NCBI GenBank assembly: GCA_001780385.1
Contig: MFGW01000210.1
Span: 15,251 to 21,869 of the forward strand
From: Candidatus Fischerbacteria bacterium RBG_13_37_8
GTDB lineage: Bacteria > Acidobacteriota > HRBIN11 > MFGW01
Reading direction: 5' to 3'
DNA: 6,619 nt
Shown one piece after another: positions 1 through 5,023 of this stretch; the first letter of the stretch is position 1, and each line of letters starts with the position of its first letter. The notes under the pieces are model-generated. The model worked only from the letters and a program-made list of their open reading frames with translations, did not search any database and was not told where the DNA came from. The position numbers were made by a program, and so were the translations under genes.

Positions 1-330
1 CGCCTCTGTCTCTCCACCTTCCTGCACATCAACATCATGAAACTGGTAATTAAAATGCTTGCCGCCATAAATAGCATATTCGTTTAACAAATCATGCAGG
101 TAGCGCTCCGTGTTATTGTGCGGAGCAGGCAGATTCTTTGTAAAAAATACATGCACGGTTAACGGCTCGGAGAGCGTGTTGACTACTTCTTTGCTTACTG
201 CCGATAATGAGTAAAGCTTGTCTTTGGTTAAATCGAGCCGGAAAAAGACCGTCATCGCCACGAGATTTAACATAACTACAACTATTAAATATATAATGAA
301 TTTATAATATTTAGCGCTTAATATCTTCAT
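1..330 (-). CDS. GldG-like ABC transporter auxiliary protein, N-terminal part (runs off the left edge)
   Basis: An open frame of 110 codons starts at ATG 330 and continues past base 1, so only the N-terminus is present. Upstream of the ATG is a GAGG Shine-Dalgarno (337-340) with 6 bases of spacing. The protein starts with a short basic stretch (MKILSAKYYK) and one membrane segment at about residues 11-30. The motif that follows, FFRLDLTKDKLYSLS at about 30-43, is typical of the GldG / ABC_transp_aux family, which joins an N-terminal membrane anchor to a large extracytoplasmic domain. The continuation (VVNTLSEPLTVHVFFTKNLP, then a YLHDLLNEYA stretch) also fits the family. It lies 108 bases downstream of the permease on the same strand, and ATPase, permease, GldG is the usual order. 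In Flavobacterium, GldA, GldF and GldG are needed for gliding; in most other bacteria the substrate is unknown. Family membership is solid; function here is inferred. Confidence 0.85.
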   Translation of the reverse strand, partial: MKILSAKYYKFIIYLIVVVMLNLVAMTVFFRLDLTKDKLYSLSAVSKEVVNTLSEPLTVHVFFTKNLPAPHNNTERYLHDLLNEYAIYGGKHFNYQFHDVDVQEGGETEA

Positions 331-438
331 ATCGTACCTCTTATTATATTGTTAATTCATTTTCTTCTTCGTGTATTTGAGGGCGGACACATAGGTCTGC
401 CGCTACACTGCCAAAGATATTTTTTCAAATATCTTTGG
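331..438. other. Intra-operon spacer holding two hairpins
   Basis: This 108-base spacer between the permease stop and the GldG-like start is long for an operon of this type. It contains the GGGCGGAC...GTCTGCC mini-inverted repeat (382-401) and the strong hairpin 410-439, listed separately. Apart from the GAGG at 337-340 there is no clear promoter, so co-transcription of the third gene with the first two is likely but not proven. Confidence 0.5.
382..401. repeat. Mini-inverted repeat of the GGCAGACC/TGTCTGCC type, copy A
   Basis: GGCGGAC (382-388) pairs with GTCTGCC (395-401) in a 7-bp stem with one G-T pair and a 6-base loop. On the minus strand the element reads approximately GTAGCGGCAGACCTATGTG then TCCGCCC. 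Related elements lie at 2268-2287 and 4553-4572, each just beyond the 3' end of a minus-strand gene. From memory, similar GGGGCAGACC...TGTCTGCCC units are scattered in many environmental bacterial genomes; that is recollection, not a search. Confidence 0.55.
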
Positions 439-439
439 C
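410..439. terminator. Strong 13-bp hairpin at the permease stop codon
   Basis: A perfect inverted repeat, 410-422 pairing with 427-439 around the loop TTTC, starts at the last base of the permease stop codon. On the plus strand it is followed by TAATTTTTTT (440-449), so it looks like an intrinsic terminator for plus-strand (antisense) transcription. In the minus-strand direction, which is that of the operon, no T-run follows. There it is more likely a 3'-end stabiliser or processing site between the permease and GldG-like cistrons, or an inserted palindromic repeat. Its right arm resembles 5673-5688. Confidence 0.5.
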
Positions 440-1143
440 TAATTTTTTTCCTGAAGTACCAGGTGTGTTGCGTAAAGTATTATAAAACTGACACTGACAA
501 AATAAAGAACATCGCGGGAATCAATGATTCCTTTCGAGATATTCCTGAAATGAAAATCAGCTCCTATGTATTCAAAAAAACTCAGTAATGATTGCGGCAG
601 GAAGAACAGCATCTTATCAATAATCGTAAGAATAAAACAAATTGCCATGCCGATGATAAATGCGATAATCTGGTTTCGCGTCAGAGAAGAAGCGAAGATA
701 CCTACCGCCGAAAATAAACCGCCAAGCAGTATGGCACCAATATATGCACCGATGACAGGTCCTATATCCAGCGTCCCCATGAATGATATAGTTACTGCAT
801 AAGCAACCGTGGGCAGAAGCATTATGACCACGAATGCCAACGAAGCAAGAAATTTGCCGAGGATTACTTCAGCATAAGATACAGGCAATGTCATTAGTAT
901 CTCGTAAGAACCGATGTTAATCTCTTCGGAAAAAAGTCGCATGGTCACCGCCGGTATGATAAAAGCAAAAATAATCGGCAACAACCCGAAAAAGTTTCTC
1001 ATGCTTGCCTGGTTGTACAAAAAAAATGTCGAAAAGAAAAACCACCCTGAAATAATTAAGAAAATAGAAATAACAATATAAGCGATCGGGGAAACAAAAT
1101 AAGTTCTGAATTCCTTGCAGCAAAGTGTGTAAACGTTTTTCAT
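439..1143 (-). CDS. ABC-2 type permease, GldF-like
   Basis: This 234-residue integral membrane protein is the membrane-spanning half of an ABC transporter. About six hydrophobic segments can be seen, at roughly residues 18-42, 53-68, 98-120, 127-152, 157-183 and 211-230. The N-terminus (CCKEFRTYFVSPIAYIVI) and the stretch at 64-90 (PAVTMRLFSEE, then EILMTLPVSYAEVILGKFLA) are characteristic of GldF / ABC-2 permeases that work with a GldA-type ATPase. Its ATG at 1143 is one base beyond the ATPase stop codon, and AGGAG (1151-1155) lies 7 bases upstream inside the ATPase 3' end, so translation is tightly coupled. It ends in TAG at 439-441, immediately followed by a hairpin. Length is normal for the family. 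The transported substrate cannot be read from the sequence. Confidence 0.92.
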   Translation of the reverse strand: MKNVYTLCCKEFRTYFVSPIAYIVISIFLIISGWFFFSTFFLYNQASMRNFFGLLPIIFAFIIPAVTMRLFSEEINIGSYEILMTLPVSYAEVILGKFLASLAFVVIMLLPTVAYAVTISFMGTLDIGPVIGAYIGAILLGGLFSAVGIFASSLTRNQIIAFIIGMAICFILTIIDKMLFFLPQSLLSFFEYIGADFHFRNISKGIIDSRDVLYFVSVSFIILYATHLVLQEKN

Positions 1144-1144
1144 A

Positions 1145-2080
1145 TTAATTCTCCTTCGTCAATGCTCTGAAGATATTTTCGAGTGATTGTACTTCTTGTC
1201 TGAATTCTAATACAATCCATTCCTGATTTTTAATGGCACGGTAAATATCTGCCCTGAGATCTTTGTCCAGCGTACAATTCACACCCACATTTATTACATC
1301 ATCAACTGATTCTTTCTTTTCAATATTCGATACACCCGCAATCTCACCAAGAACACGATTCACCGCTTCAAATTCAGCATTCCGCAATGAGAGATGAACG
1401 ATAGATTCTTTCCCGACTGATTGCTTCAGACTTTGAATATTCCCATCTGCCACAATCTTTCCATTATTGATAATAACCACACGGTCGCAGGTTGCTTCAG
1501 CTTCACTGAGTATATGTGTGCAGAGAATAACTGTTTTTTCCTTGCCTATTTCTTTAATAATTTCACGGATCTCGATAATCTGGTTCGGATCCAGACCGGA
1601 TGTCGGTTCATCGAGAACAAGAATTTCCGGGTCACTCATCATTGCTTGCGCCAGTCCCACACGCTGCTTATATCCTTTCGATAATTCACTGATAGGCTGA
1701 TGCATGACTTCTTTCACCCCGCAAATATCAGCAAGATACTTGACCCGTTCCGACTTCTTCTCTTTTTCCAATTTTCTGACATCCGCAGTAAAATTCAGAT
1801 AATCAAATACCAGCATATCGGGGTAGAGTGGTGCACTTTCGGGCAAGTAGCCAATCAATTTCTTCACCTCATCGGCTCCCGTCAGTACATCAAAATCCTT
1901 CACTTTAATATTCCCCGCAGTTGGTTTCAGATAGCATGTCAATATGCGCATGCAGGTCGTTTTCCCGGCACCATTCGGACCCAGCATTCCCAGTATTTCA
2001 CCTTTGCGTATGTCGAAACTAATGCTATCCAGCGCACATAGCGTACCAAATTTTTTCGTCAAATTTTCCACTTGAATCAT
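1145..2080 (-). CDS. ABC transporter ATP-binding protein, GldA-like
   Basis: A 311-residue ATPase that drives the neighbouring permease. Counted from ATG 2080 it has Walker A GPNGAGKT (34-41), a Q-loop region GYLPESAPLYPDM in which Glu replaces Gln (as is common in GldA-like and other ABC-2 exporters), signature LSKGY (133-137), Walker B ILVLDEPT (153-160), D-loop SGLD (161-164) and the switch His189. The C-terminal 100 residues form the accessory domain usual in this subfamily. A longer frame starts at ATG 2101, but the extra seven residues (MPVPGGN) are encoded by the arm of a palindromic repeat and that ATG has no Shine-Dalgarno. ATG 2080 has GGGGG at 2085-2089 and gives the conserved MIQVENLTKKFG start. 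It is the first gene of the ABC operon; the promoter in repeat copy 1 probably drives it. Confidence 0.93.
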   Translation of the reverse strand: MIQVENLTKKFGTLCALDSISFDIRKGEILGMLGPNGAGKTTCMRILTCYLKPTAGNIKVKDFDVLTGADEVKKLIGYLPESAPLYPDMLVFDYLNFTADVRKLEKEKKSERVKYLADICGVKEVMHQPISELSKGYKQRVGLAQAMMSDPEILVLDEPTSGLDPNQIIEIREIIKEIGKEKTVILCTHILSEAEATCDRVVIINNGKIVADGNIQSLKQSVGKESIVHLSLRNAEFEAVNRVLGEIAGVSNIEKKESVDDVINVGVNCTLDKDLRADIYRAIKNQEWIVLEFRQEVQSLENIFRALTKEN

Positions 2081-2084
2081 ATTG

Positions 2085-2089
2085 CCCCC
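2085..2089 (-). promoter_or_regulatory. Ribosome binding site that decides the ATPase start
   Basis: On the minus strand GGGGG precedes ATG 2080 by four bases and directly abuts the CCCC end of the palindrome at 2090. It favours 2080 over the in-frame ATG at 2101. Because it touches the hairpin base, its accessibility could depend on whether the hairpin is folded; this is inference. Confidence 0.55.
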
Positions 2090-2135
2090 GGGGACAGGCA
2101 TTTACATGTTTACAAAAATGTAAACGCCTGTCCCC
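2090..2135. repeat. GGGGACAGG palindrome 1
   Basis: The arms 2090-2107 and 2118-2135 match at 17 of 18 positions and begin and end with GGGGACAGGC / GCCTGTCCCC, around a 10-base loop. An alternative inner pairing, GTTTAC (2108-2113) with GTAAAC (2120-2125), is possible. Related palindromes are at 4356-4401 and 6517-6584. The design resembles REP-type extragenic palindromes, which in many bacteria are associated with IS200-like RAYT transposases; no such transposase is in this window. Confidence 0.8.
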
Positions 2136-2172
2136 AATAACTAATTTTTGTCAAAGTTTCAACTGTTGCCAT
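2110..2172 (-). CDS. Putative 20-residue leader peptide in repeat copy 1
   Basis: ATG at 2172 is preceded by AGGA (2180-2183) at 7 bases spacing and opens a 20-codon frame beginning MATVETLTKIS and ending WGQAFTFL, with TAA at 2110-2112 in the loop region of the palindrome. The frame, start, Shine-Dalgarno and stop are all kept in copy 2 (4376-4438), with four amino-acid differences. It lies downstream of a near-consensus promoter and upstream of the ATPase. It could be a regulatory leader peptide, or the 5' stub of an older gene cut off when the palindrome inserted. The last eight residues are simply the palindrome arm read in frame. No peptide family is recognised. Confidence 0.4.
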   Translation of the reverse strand: MATVETLTKISYWGQAFTFL

Positions 2173-2214
2173 TTTAGTATCCTCTCTGACTTATTTTCAA
2201 TCTCTAAAAATAAA

Positions 2215-2243
2215 AATATATAAAAAAATTATTCACTTGTCAA
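2215..2243 (-). promoter_or_regulatory. Predicted sigma-70 promoter for the ABC operon
   Basis: On the minus strand TTGACA (2243-2238) is followed after exactly 17 bases by TATATT (2220-2215). That is a consensus -35 with a near-consensus -10 in a very A/T-rich setting. Transcription would start near 2208, run through the leader ORF at 2172 and the palindrome, and reach the ATPase at 2080. Repeat copy 2 has TTGATA at the same -35 place but no recognisable -10. Confidence 0.65.
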
Positions 2244-2267
2244 GATTCTTTGCGAGCACATTGTTGT

Positions 2268-2287
2268 GGCAAACCCGCGTGTCTGCC
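2268..2287. repeat. Mini-inverted repeat of the GGCAGACC/TGTCTGCC type, copy B
   Basis: GGCAAAC (2268-2274) pairs with GTCTGCC (2281-2287) at six of seven positions around a 6-base loop. It lies at the outer end of repeat copy 1, 25 bases beyond the stop codon of the ankyrin/propeller gene, the same relative position as the elements at 382-401 and 4553-4572. Confidence 0.4.
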
Positions 2288-2311
2288 CTTAGTGGCTAAT
2301 GAATAGCAGGT

Positions 2312-2749
2312 CTATTTTATTTTATAAATTTCGAGGCGATTAGATTGCGGATAAAGGTCTCCTCTCACTGCAAGATAATTACCATGCGGACTCGAAGCTA
2401 TATCGCAGAGAGAAGTCATCTGACTATTAAAGGTAATCAGATGCTCCAGGTCTGTAGTCCTGTAAATTTCAATGCAACCCTTGCTGTTTGCAAGAACTGC
2501 TATCTCCCCATTCATGCTTAATGAAATACGCGTCAATTGTGGACAGGCTTTTTGATTTTGCGATCGTTTTGAGTTGCTTCTGATAGGTATAAATTCTTTG
2601 TCTATGCTTGCTCTCCATAATTGCGGCTCCTTTTTTTGATATGTTAATCGAACGACTGTTGATCCTTGATTATCCACTACCCAGTCTGAAGCGATGCTGA
2701 TTCCTGGGGAGATATTTTTTGAAGAAATAAGAGTCCAATCGTTAATCGA
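2312..2749 (-). pseudogene. C-terminal propeller fragment beyond the in-frame TAG
   Basis: The codons directly after TAG 2750-2752 stay open, in the same frame, to TAA at 2312-2314. They read SINDWTLISSKNISPGISIA, then SDWVVDNQGSTVVRLTYQ, with later blades ISLSMNGEIAVLANSKGCIE and IASSPHGNYLAVRG ending in LEIYKIK. The only start within it is a GTG at 2677 with no Shine-Dalgarno, which lies inside a blade (VVDNQG), so independent translation is doubtful. The fragment is best read as the last two or three blades of the upstream propeller. Confidence 0.7.
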
Positions 2750-4051
2750 CTATTTGAACAGATAAACATCTCTGCTTTTATCTTTGATTTTTCCTATTGC
2801 ATTAACAATGGTTCCATCGCTGTTTAAAGATAGTGATGTTATATAATATGAATCTGAAGAAAAGGAGGATAGTAAGGTTTCTTTGTCAATATTCCAGATT
2901 TGTATGTTCCTATTGCTATCAAGCAAAGCCAGGATTTTATCATTATCGATTGCTATGCTTAATGCATTTATTGACATGTAACGATCGGTTTCAATTAAAG
3001 CAGCCAGGTCTTTCCATTGACTTTTCGCTTCTGATTCTATAAGGTCAATGGTGTATTTTCTTATCTCCCTTTTATCATAACCAGCTACTTGATTTTCACG
3101 TGCCTCTTCACAGAACATTACAAAGAATTTTTTTTCAGGAACGAATACCAATAAGGAACGGTACCACATGTAAGCACAGGAGTCGAGCGCTATATTGAAT
3201 CTCCATGAATTAAGTTCTTTCCAGGAATCAGTTTCGAATATTTTGAAGGTTGCATTATCATTTATTGCTAATTTAGTATCATTATCAAAAAATGATACAT
3301 GCAGCGGGTAATTGCTGTTGTATATGAGACCATGCTTTACAACTGCTATGGTTTTCCAGCTTCCCACCTCGCGTATTGCGAAATTTTTGTGACCCGCAAG
3401 CGCTAATATAGTGTCATTTTTCCCGAGCGCTAATGATGCATGTTGTGTTCTTCCTTCATAAAATTTTGCTTTCCTGTTCCATGAACCCACTTCCCATACA
3501 CTCACAAGGTCGATTTTATCATTTGCAATAAAAAATTCTCCATTTCTCGAAAATATGAATGACCCGAAGCTCTTTTGGTCATCACTTTTTAATGTAACAA
3601 CAGGCTTATATGTTTGCAAACCGTCAACTTCGATACCCCAATCCTCAGGCATAACATAATTTGCTCTTCTTGCTAACAATTGTCCATCGGGACTAACCAC
3701 ATGACTCCCATAACCTCTGTCAGCAAATTCCCTACCATGCTGTAATAACACACTGCACACATTTTTTGTATTATTGCATAAAGCCTCTTTATTTTTACCA
3801 ACAGAGCCACGCTGACATTCATCATTATTAATAATATTGTGTAAAGGCGTCCATTTATAACTGCCGCGCACATTTACATCAGCGCCATTCCGGATAAGAA
3901 ATTCTGCTATATCTCCACTTTTCGCGCTATGAAGAGGCGTGAAGGAGAAGGAATTCTTTGCATTCACATCAGCGCCATGCGCAAGCAGAACTCTGGCTAT
4001 TTCTACAGGATCGCATTTGGGACAGTCAGCTCGCATTGCAACGAAGTGCAA
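2750..4051 (-). CDS. Ankyrin/beta-propeller protein, main fragment (433 residues)
   Basis: This is the largest intact piece of the broken gene. From ATG 4051, ankyrin repeats occupy about residues 1-110 (VLLAHGADVNAKN at 21-33, FTPLHSAKSGDIAEFLIRNG at 37-56, WTPLHN at 67-72, VLLQHG at 101-106). A beta-propeller begins near 115 (SHVVSPDGQLLA) and runs to the end, with blade motifs VWEVGSW at 185-191, IREVGSW at 226-232, IFETDSW at 271-277 and IQIWNIDKETLLSSF at 383-397. The ATG lies in the middle of an ankyrin repeat: the preceding codons read GSATPL before HFVA, so it is not the natural start. The TAG at 2750 falls inside a blade (VYLFK, stop, SINDW), and the next 146 codons continue the fold in frame. 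Confidence 0.7.
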   Translation of the reverse strand: MHFVAMRADCPKCDPVEIARVLLAHGADVNAKNSFSFTPLHSAKSGDIAEFLIRNGADVNVRGSYKWTPLHNIINNDECQRGSVGKNKEALCNNTKNVCSVLLQHGREFADRGYGSHVVSPDGQLLARRANYVMPEDWGIEVDGLQTYKPVVTLKSDDQKSFGSFIFSRNGEFFIANDKIDLVSVWEVGSWNRKAKFYEGRTQHASLALGKNDTILALAGHKNFAIREVGSWKTIAVVKHGLIYNSNYPLHVSFFDNDTKLAINDNATFKIFETDSWKELNSWRFNIALDSCAYMWYRSLLVFVPEKKFFVMFCEEARENQVAGYDKREIRKYTIDLIESEAKSQWKDLAALIETDRYMSINALSIAIDNDKILALLDSNRNIQIWNIDKETLLSSFSSDSYYITSLSLNSDGTIVNAIGKIKDKSRDVYLFK

Positions 4052-4236
4052 AGGTGTTGCAGATCCTCTTTTTTATCAGTCTTTGCTTCAATATAGGTTC
4101 CTTTATCAATGAGCAATTGACATGCTTCTTTCGCATCTCCGCGGACAGCATAATGAAGTGCTGTGAAGCCATTCTTATCCGCTGCCCTTATGAGTGAGAG
4201 ATCTTTTTCTAAAAGCCGTTCTATTTCTTTTTCCAT
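4003..4236 (-). pseudogene. Ankyrin fragment upstream of the frameshift
   Basis: This frame can start at ATG 4236 and gives 77 residues. The first 50 or so are good ankyrin sequence (KNGFTALHYAVRGDAKEACQ, then LLIDKGTYIEAKTDK). The last 25 (EDLQHLCTSLQ and on) do not fit the repeat and are out-of-frame reading after the A6 run at 4069-4074. The ATG has no well-placed Shine-Dalgarno (GAGG is about 14 bases away), and the same frame codes for ankyrin sequence for 28 more codons upstream (to 4320), so ATG 4236 is probably internal to the original gene. Confidence 0.6.
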
Positions 4237-4355
4237 GTTCAGGTAGGATACCTCGTAAATGCTATCCCTGGCACCATGCTCAAGAATATATTTCGTTACT
4301 TCCTCATGTCCTGCTCCAAATCATACTCTTGAGCTTTACACTAGTCAAGTTTGAC
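4237..4355 (-). other. Ankyrin remnant (4237-4320) and unexplained 35-base junction
   Basis: In frame with ATG 4236, bases 4320-4237 encode FGAGHEEVTKYILEHGA then RDSIYEVSYLN, which matches an ankyrin helix pair (GHEEVTKYILEHGA). Upstream the frame hits TGA (4323-4321), and no other frame continues the repeat. The 5' end of the gene has therefore been lost within 35 bases of the edge of repeat copy 2 (4356), which suggests a rearrangement breakpoint. The junction holds a small GTCAA-GT-TTGAC inverted repeat (4344-4355). With 4356-4610 this forms a gene-free stretch of more than 300 bases. Confidence 0.6.
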
Positions 4356-4401
4356 GGGGAAAGGTATTTACACGTTTACAAAAATGTAAACATCTGTCCC
4401 C
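4356..4401. repeat. GGGGACAGG palindrome 2 (degenerate)
   Basis: The left arm GGGGAAAGGTATTTACAC (4356-4373) and the right arm ending CTGTCCCC (4384-4401) correspond to palindrome 1, with four mismatches between arms. The central GTTTACAAAAATGTAAAC is identical to palindrome 1. Loss of arm pairing suggests this copy is older or under less constraint. Confidence 0.7.
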
Positions 4402-4438
4402 AGCAACTAATGTTCGTCAAAGTTTCAACTGTTTTCAT
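4376..4438 (-). CDS. Putative 20-residue leader peptide in repeat copy 2
   Basis: ATG 4438 has a GGGGGG Shine-Dalgarno (4447-4452) at 8 bases spacing. The frame starts MKTVETLTNIS, ends WGQMFTFL and stops with TAA at 4376-4378 in the palindrome. It is the counterpart of 2110-2172: same length, start and stop. Differences are A2K, K9N, Y12C and A16M. Its promoter looks defective, so expression is doubtful. It may be a repeat fossil rather than a gene. Confidence 0.3.
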   Translation of the reverse strand: MKTVETLTNISCWGQMFTFL

Positions 4439-4552
4439 CTTAGTTTCCCCCCTGTCTTATTTTCAATCGCTTTTTTTTAAAAATTATTTACTTATCAAGA
4501 TTCTTTGCGAGCACACAGTAGGTGTGCGTGGCAATCCTTGACGAACAGCAGG

Positions 4553-4572
4553 GGCAGACCAACATTTCTGCC
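4553..4572. repeat. Mini-inverted repeat of the GGCAGACC/TGTCTGCC type, copy C
   Basis: GGCAGA (4553-4558) pairs with TCTGCC (4567-4572) around an 8-base loop, 38 bases beyond the stop codon of the split exported-protein gene. On the plus strand TTTTTGGCT follows, which parallels the ends of copies A and B (TTTGGCTAAT and GTGGCTAAT). Confidence 0.45.
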
Positions 4573-4610
4573 ATTTTTGGCTCTGAAATATTAGAAAAAG
4601 GACAACGTCA

Positions 4611-4913
4611 TTAACATGGCCCATGTGGGCGATAATCCGCATGGGTGTTCATTTTGCGTTCCAGCTTAAAGAACTCATACCGGTCATTCAGGTTTTTCAA
4701 TTCATCCTGTTTGTGGGAATATTTTTTCAGGTATTTTTTGAATAATTCAATTGCCTTCAAGCGGGCATGCTCAGCATTTATTAAATTGGGAGGATTCTTA
4801 TTGTCACTGTTTTGGTTCATCTCAGCAAGTGATAAAGACCATAAGGCATCATACGAATATGCTAAATGATGGAGCACATCAGATGAAACTTCAGCATCAG
4901 GGAATTTTTGCAA
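4611..4913 (-). pseudogene. Exported protein, C-terminal frame
   Basis: The frame is open from 5036 to TAA 4611-4613; the only plausible start inside it is TTG 4913, which is mid-sequence (DEKF before LQKFPDAEVSSD). The 41 codons upstream of TTG 4913 read like protein (YGTLQELYEIIQRDEKF), which argues that this is the tail of the frame at 5024-5611 and not a separate gene. The content is helical and charged, with TPR-like spacing at DVLHHLAYSYDALW and AIELFKKYLKKY. Confidence 0.55.
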
Positions 4914-5023
4914 GAATTTCTCATCGCGCTGTATGATTTCATAAAGCTCCTGAAGTGTGCCATATCCGGGAAGCTTATCCTCTCCACCCCATGAATCCGA
5001 GTTCCAATTCTCCTCGCTTCGCT

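Larger units (their letters stand above)
2090..2297. repeat. Long direct repeat, copy 1 (promoter-leader-palindrome unit)
   Basis: About 208 bp that align by eye, in the same orientation, with 4356-4582. Shared in order are the palindrome; a block ACTAAT, GTCAAAGTTTCAACTGTT; a T/C-rich Shine-Dalgarno complement; CTTATTTTCAATC; an A/T-rich spacer; TCAAGATTCTTTGCGAGCACA; GTGGCAA; and a TCTGCC...GGCT end. Copy 1 carries an extra stretch (about 11 bp) in the A/T-rich spacer that holds the -10 box. Together the two copies bracket the ankyrin/propeller gene. Confidence 0.85.
2312..4320 (-). pseudogene. Ankyrin-repeat plus beta-propeller (WD40-like) protein gene, broken
   Basis: Once two lesions are bridged, this stretch encodes one protein of about 670 residues. 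The N-terminal part has ankyrin repeats (GHEEVTKYILEHGA; NGFTALHYAVRGDAKEACQL; TPLHFVAM with VLLAHGADVNAK; FTPLHSAKSGDIAEFLIRNG; WTPLHN with VLLQHG). The rest is a beta-propeller of WD40-like blades with a recurring hydrophobic-x-hydrophobic-(E/K)-xx-SW-xxh strand (VWEVGSW, IREVGSW, IFETDSW). Lesions are: no start codon or Shine-Dalgarno for the ankyrin frame, which is open to 4320 and then meets TGA; a -1 frameshift in the A6 run 4069-4074; and an in-frame TAG at 2750-2752. Ankyrin and propeller domains bind proteins, so a scaffold role is conceivable, but no partner is identified and no signal peptide is seen. Direct repeats flank the gene. It could be a true pseudogene or partly a sequence error. 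Confidence 0.75.
4356..4582. repeat. Long direct repeat, copy 2
   Basis: About 227 bp related to 2090-2297 in the same orientation. Its palindrome is more degenerate (arms 4356-4373 and 4384-4401 match at 14 of 18). The leader ORF is kept. The -35 equivalent is TTGATA (4498-4493), but the A/T spacer is shortened and the -10 position reads AAAAAG. The outer end has an insertion before the TCTGCC...GGCT end. It fills the gap between the split exported-protein gene and the ankyrin gene. Confidence 0.85.

Noticed and set aside
1421..2041. Plus-strand frames opposite the ATPase (for example 1467-1700 and 1700-2041)
   Set aside because: They are antisense shadows of a strongly conserved ABC ATPase and have no family-like content.
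2081..2101. ATG 2101 as the ATPase start
   Set aside because: It lies in the palindrome arm, lacks a Shine-Dalgarno and adds MPVPGGN, which is not part of the family; ATG 2080 has GGGGG upstream and the conserved start.
2750..2752. Pyrrolysine or a recoded TAG
   Set aside because: There is no sign of pyrrolysine genes, a beta-propeller is not a known pyrrolysine protein, and TAG serves as a normal stop for the permease.
4194..4541. Plus-strand frame of 115 codons across repeat copy 2
   Set aside because: It runs through the ankyrin antisense strand and the palindrome, has no Shine-Dalgarno, and the corresponding frame is not kept in copy 1.
2090..4582. Integron attC sites or a gene cassette array
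   Set aside because: The repeats lack recognisable attC R'/R'' core sites and a GTT crossover arrangement, and no integrase is present.
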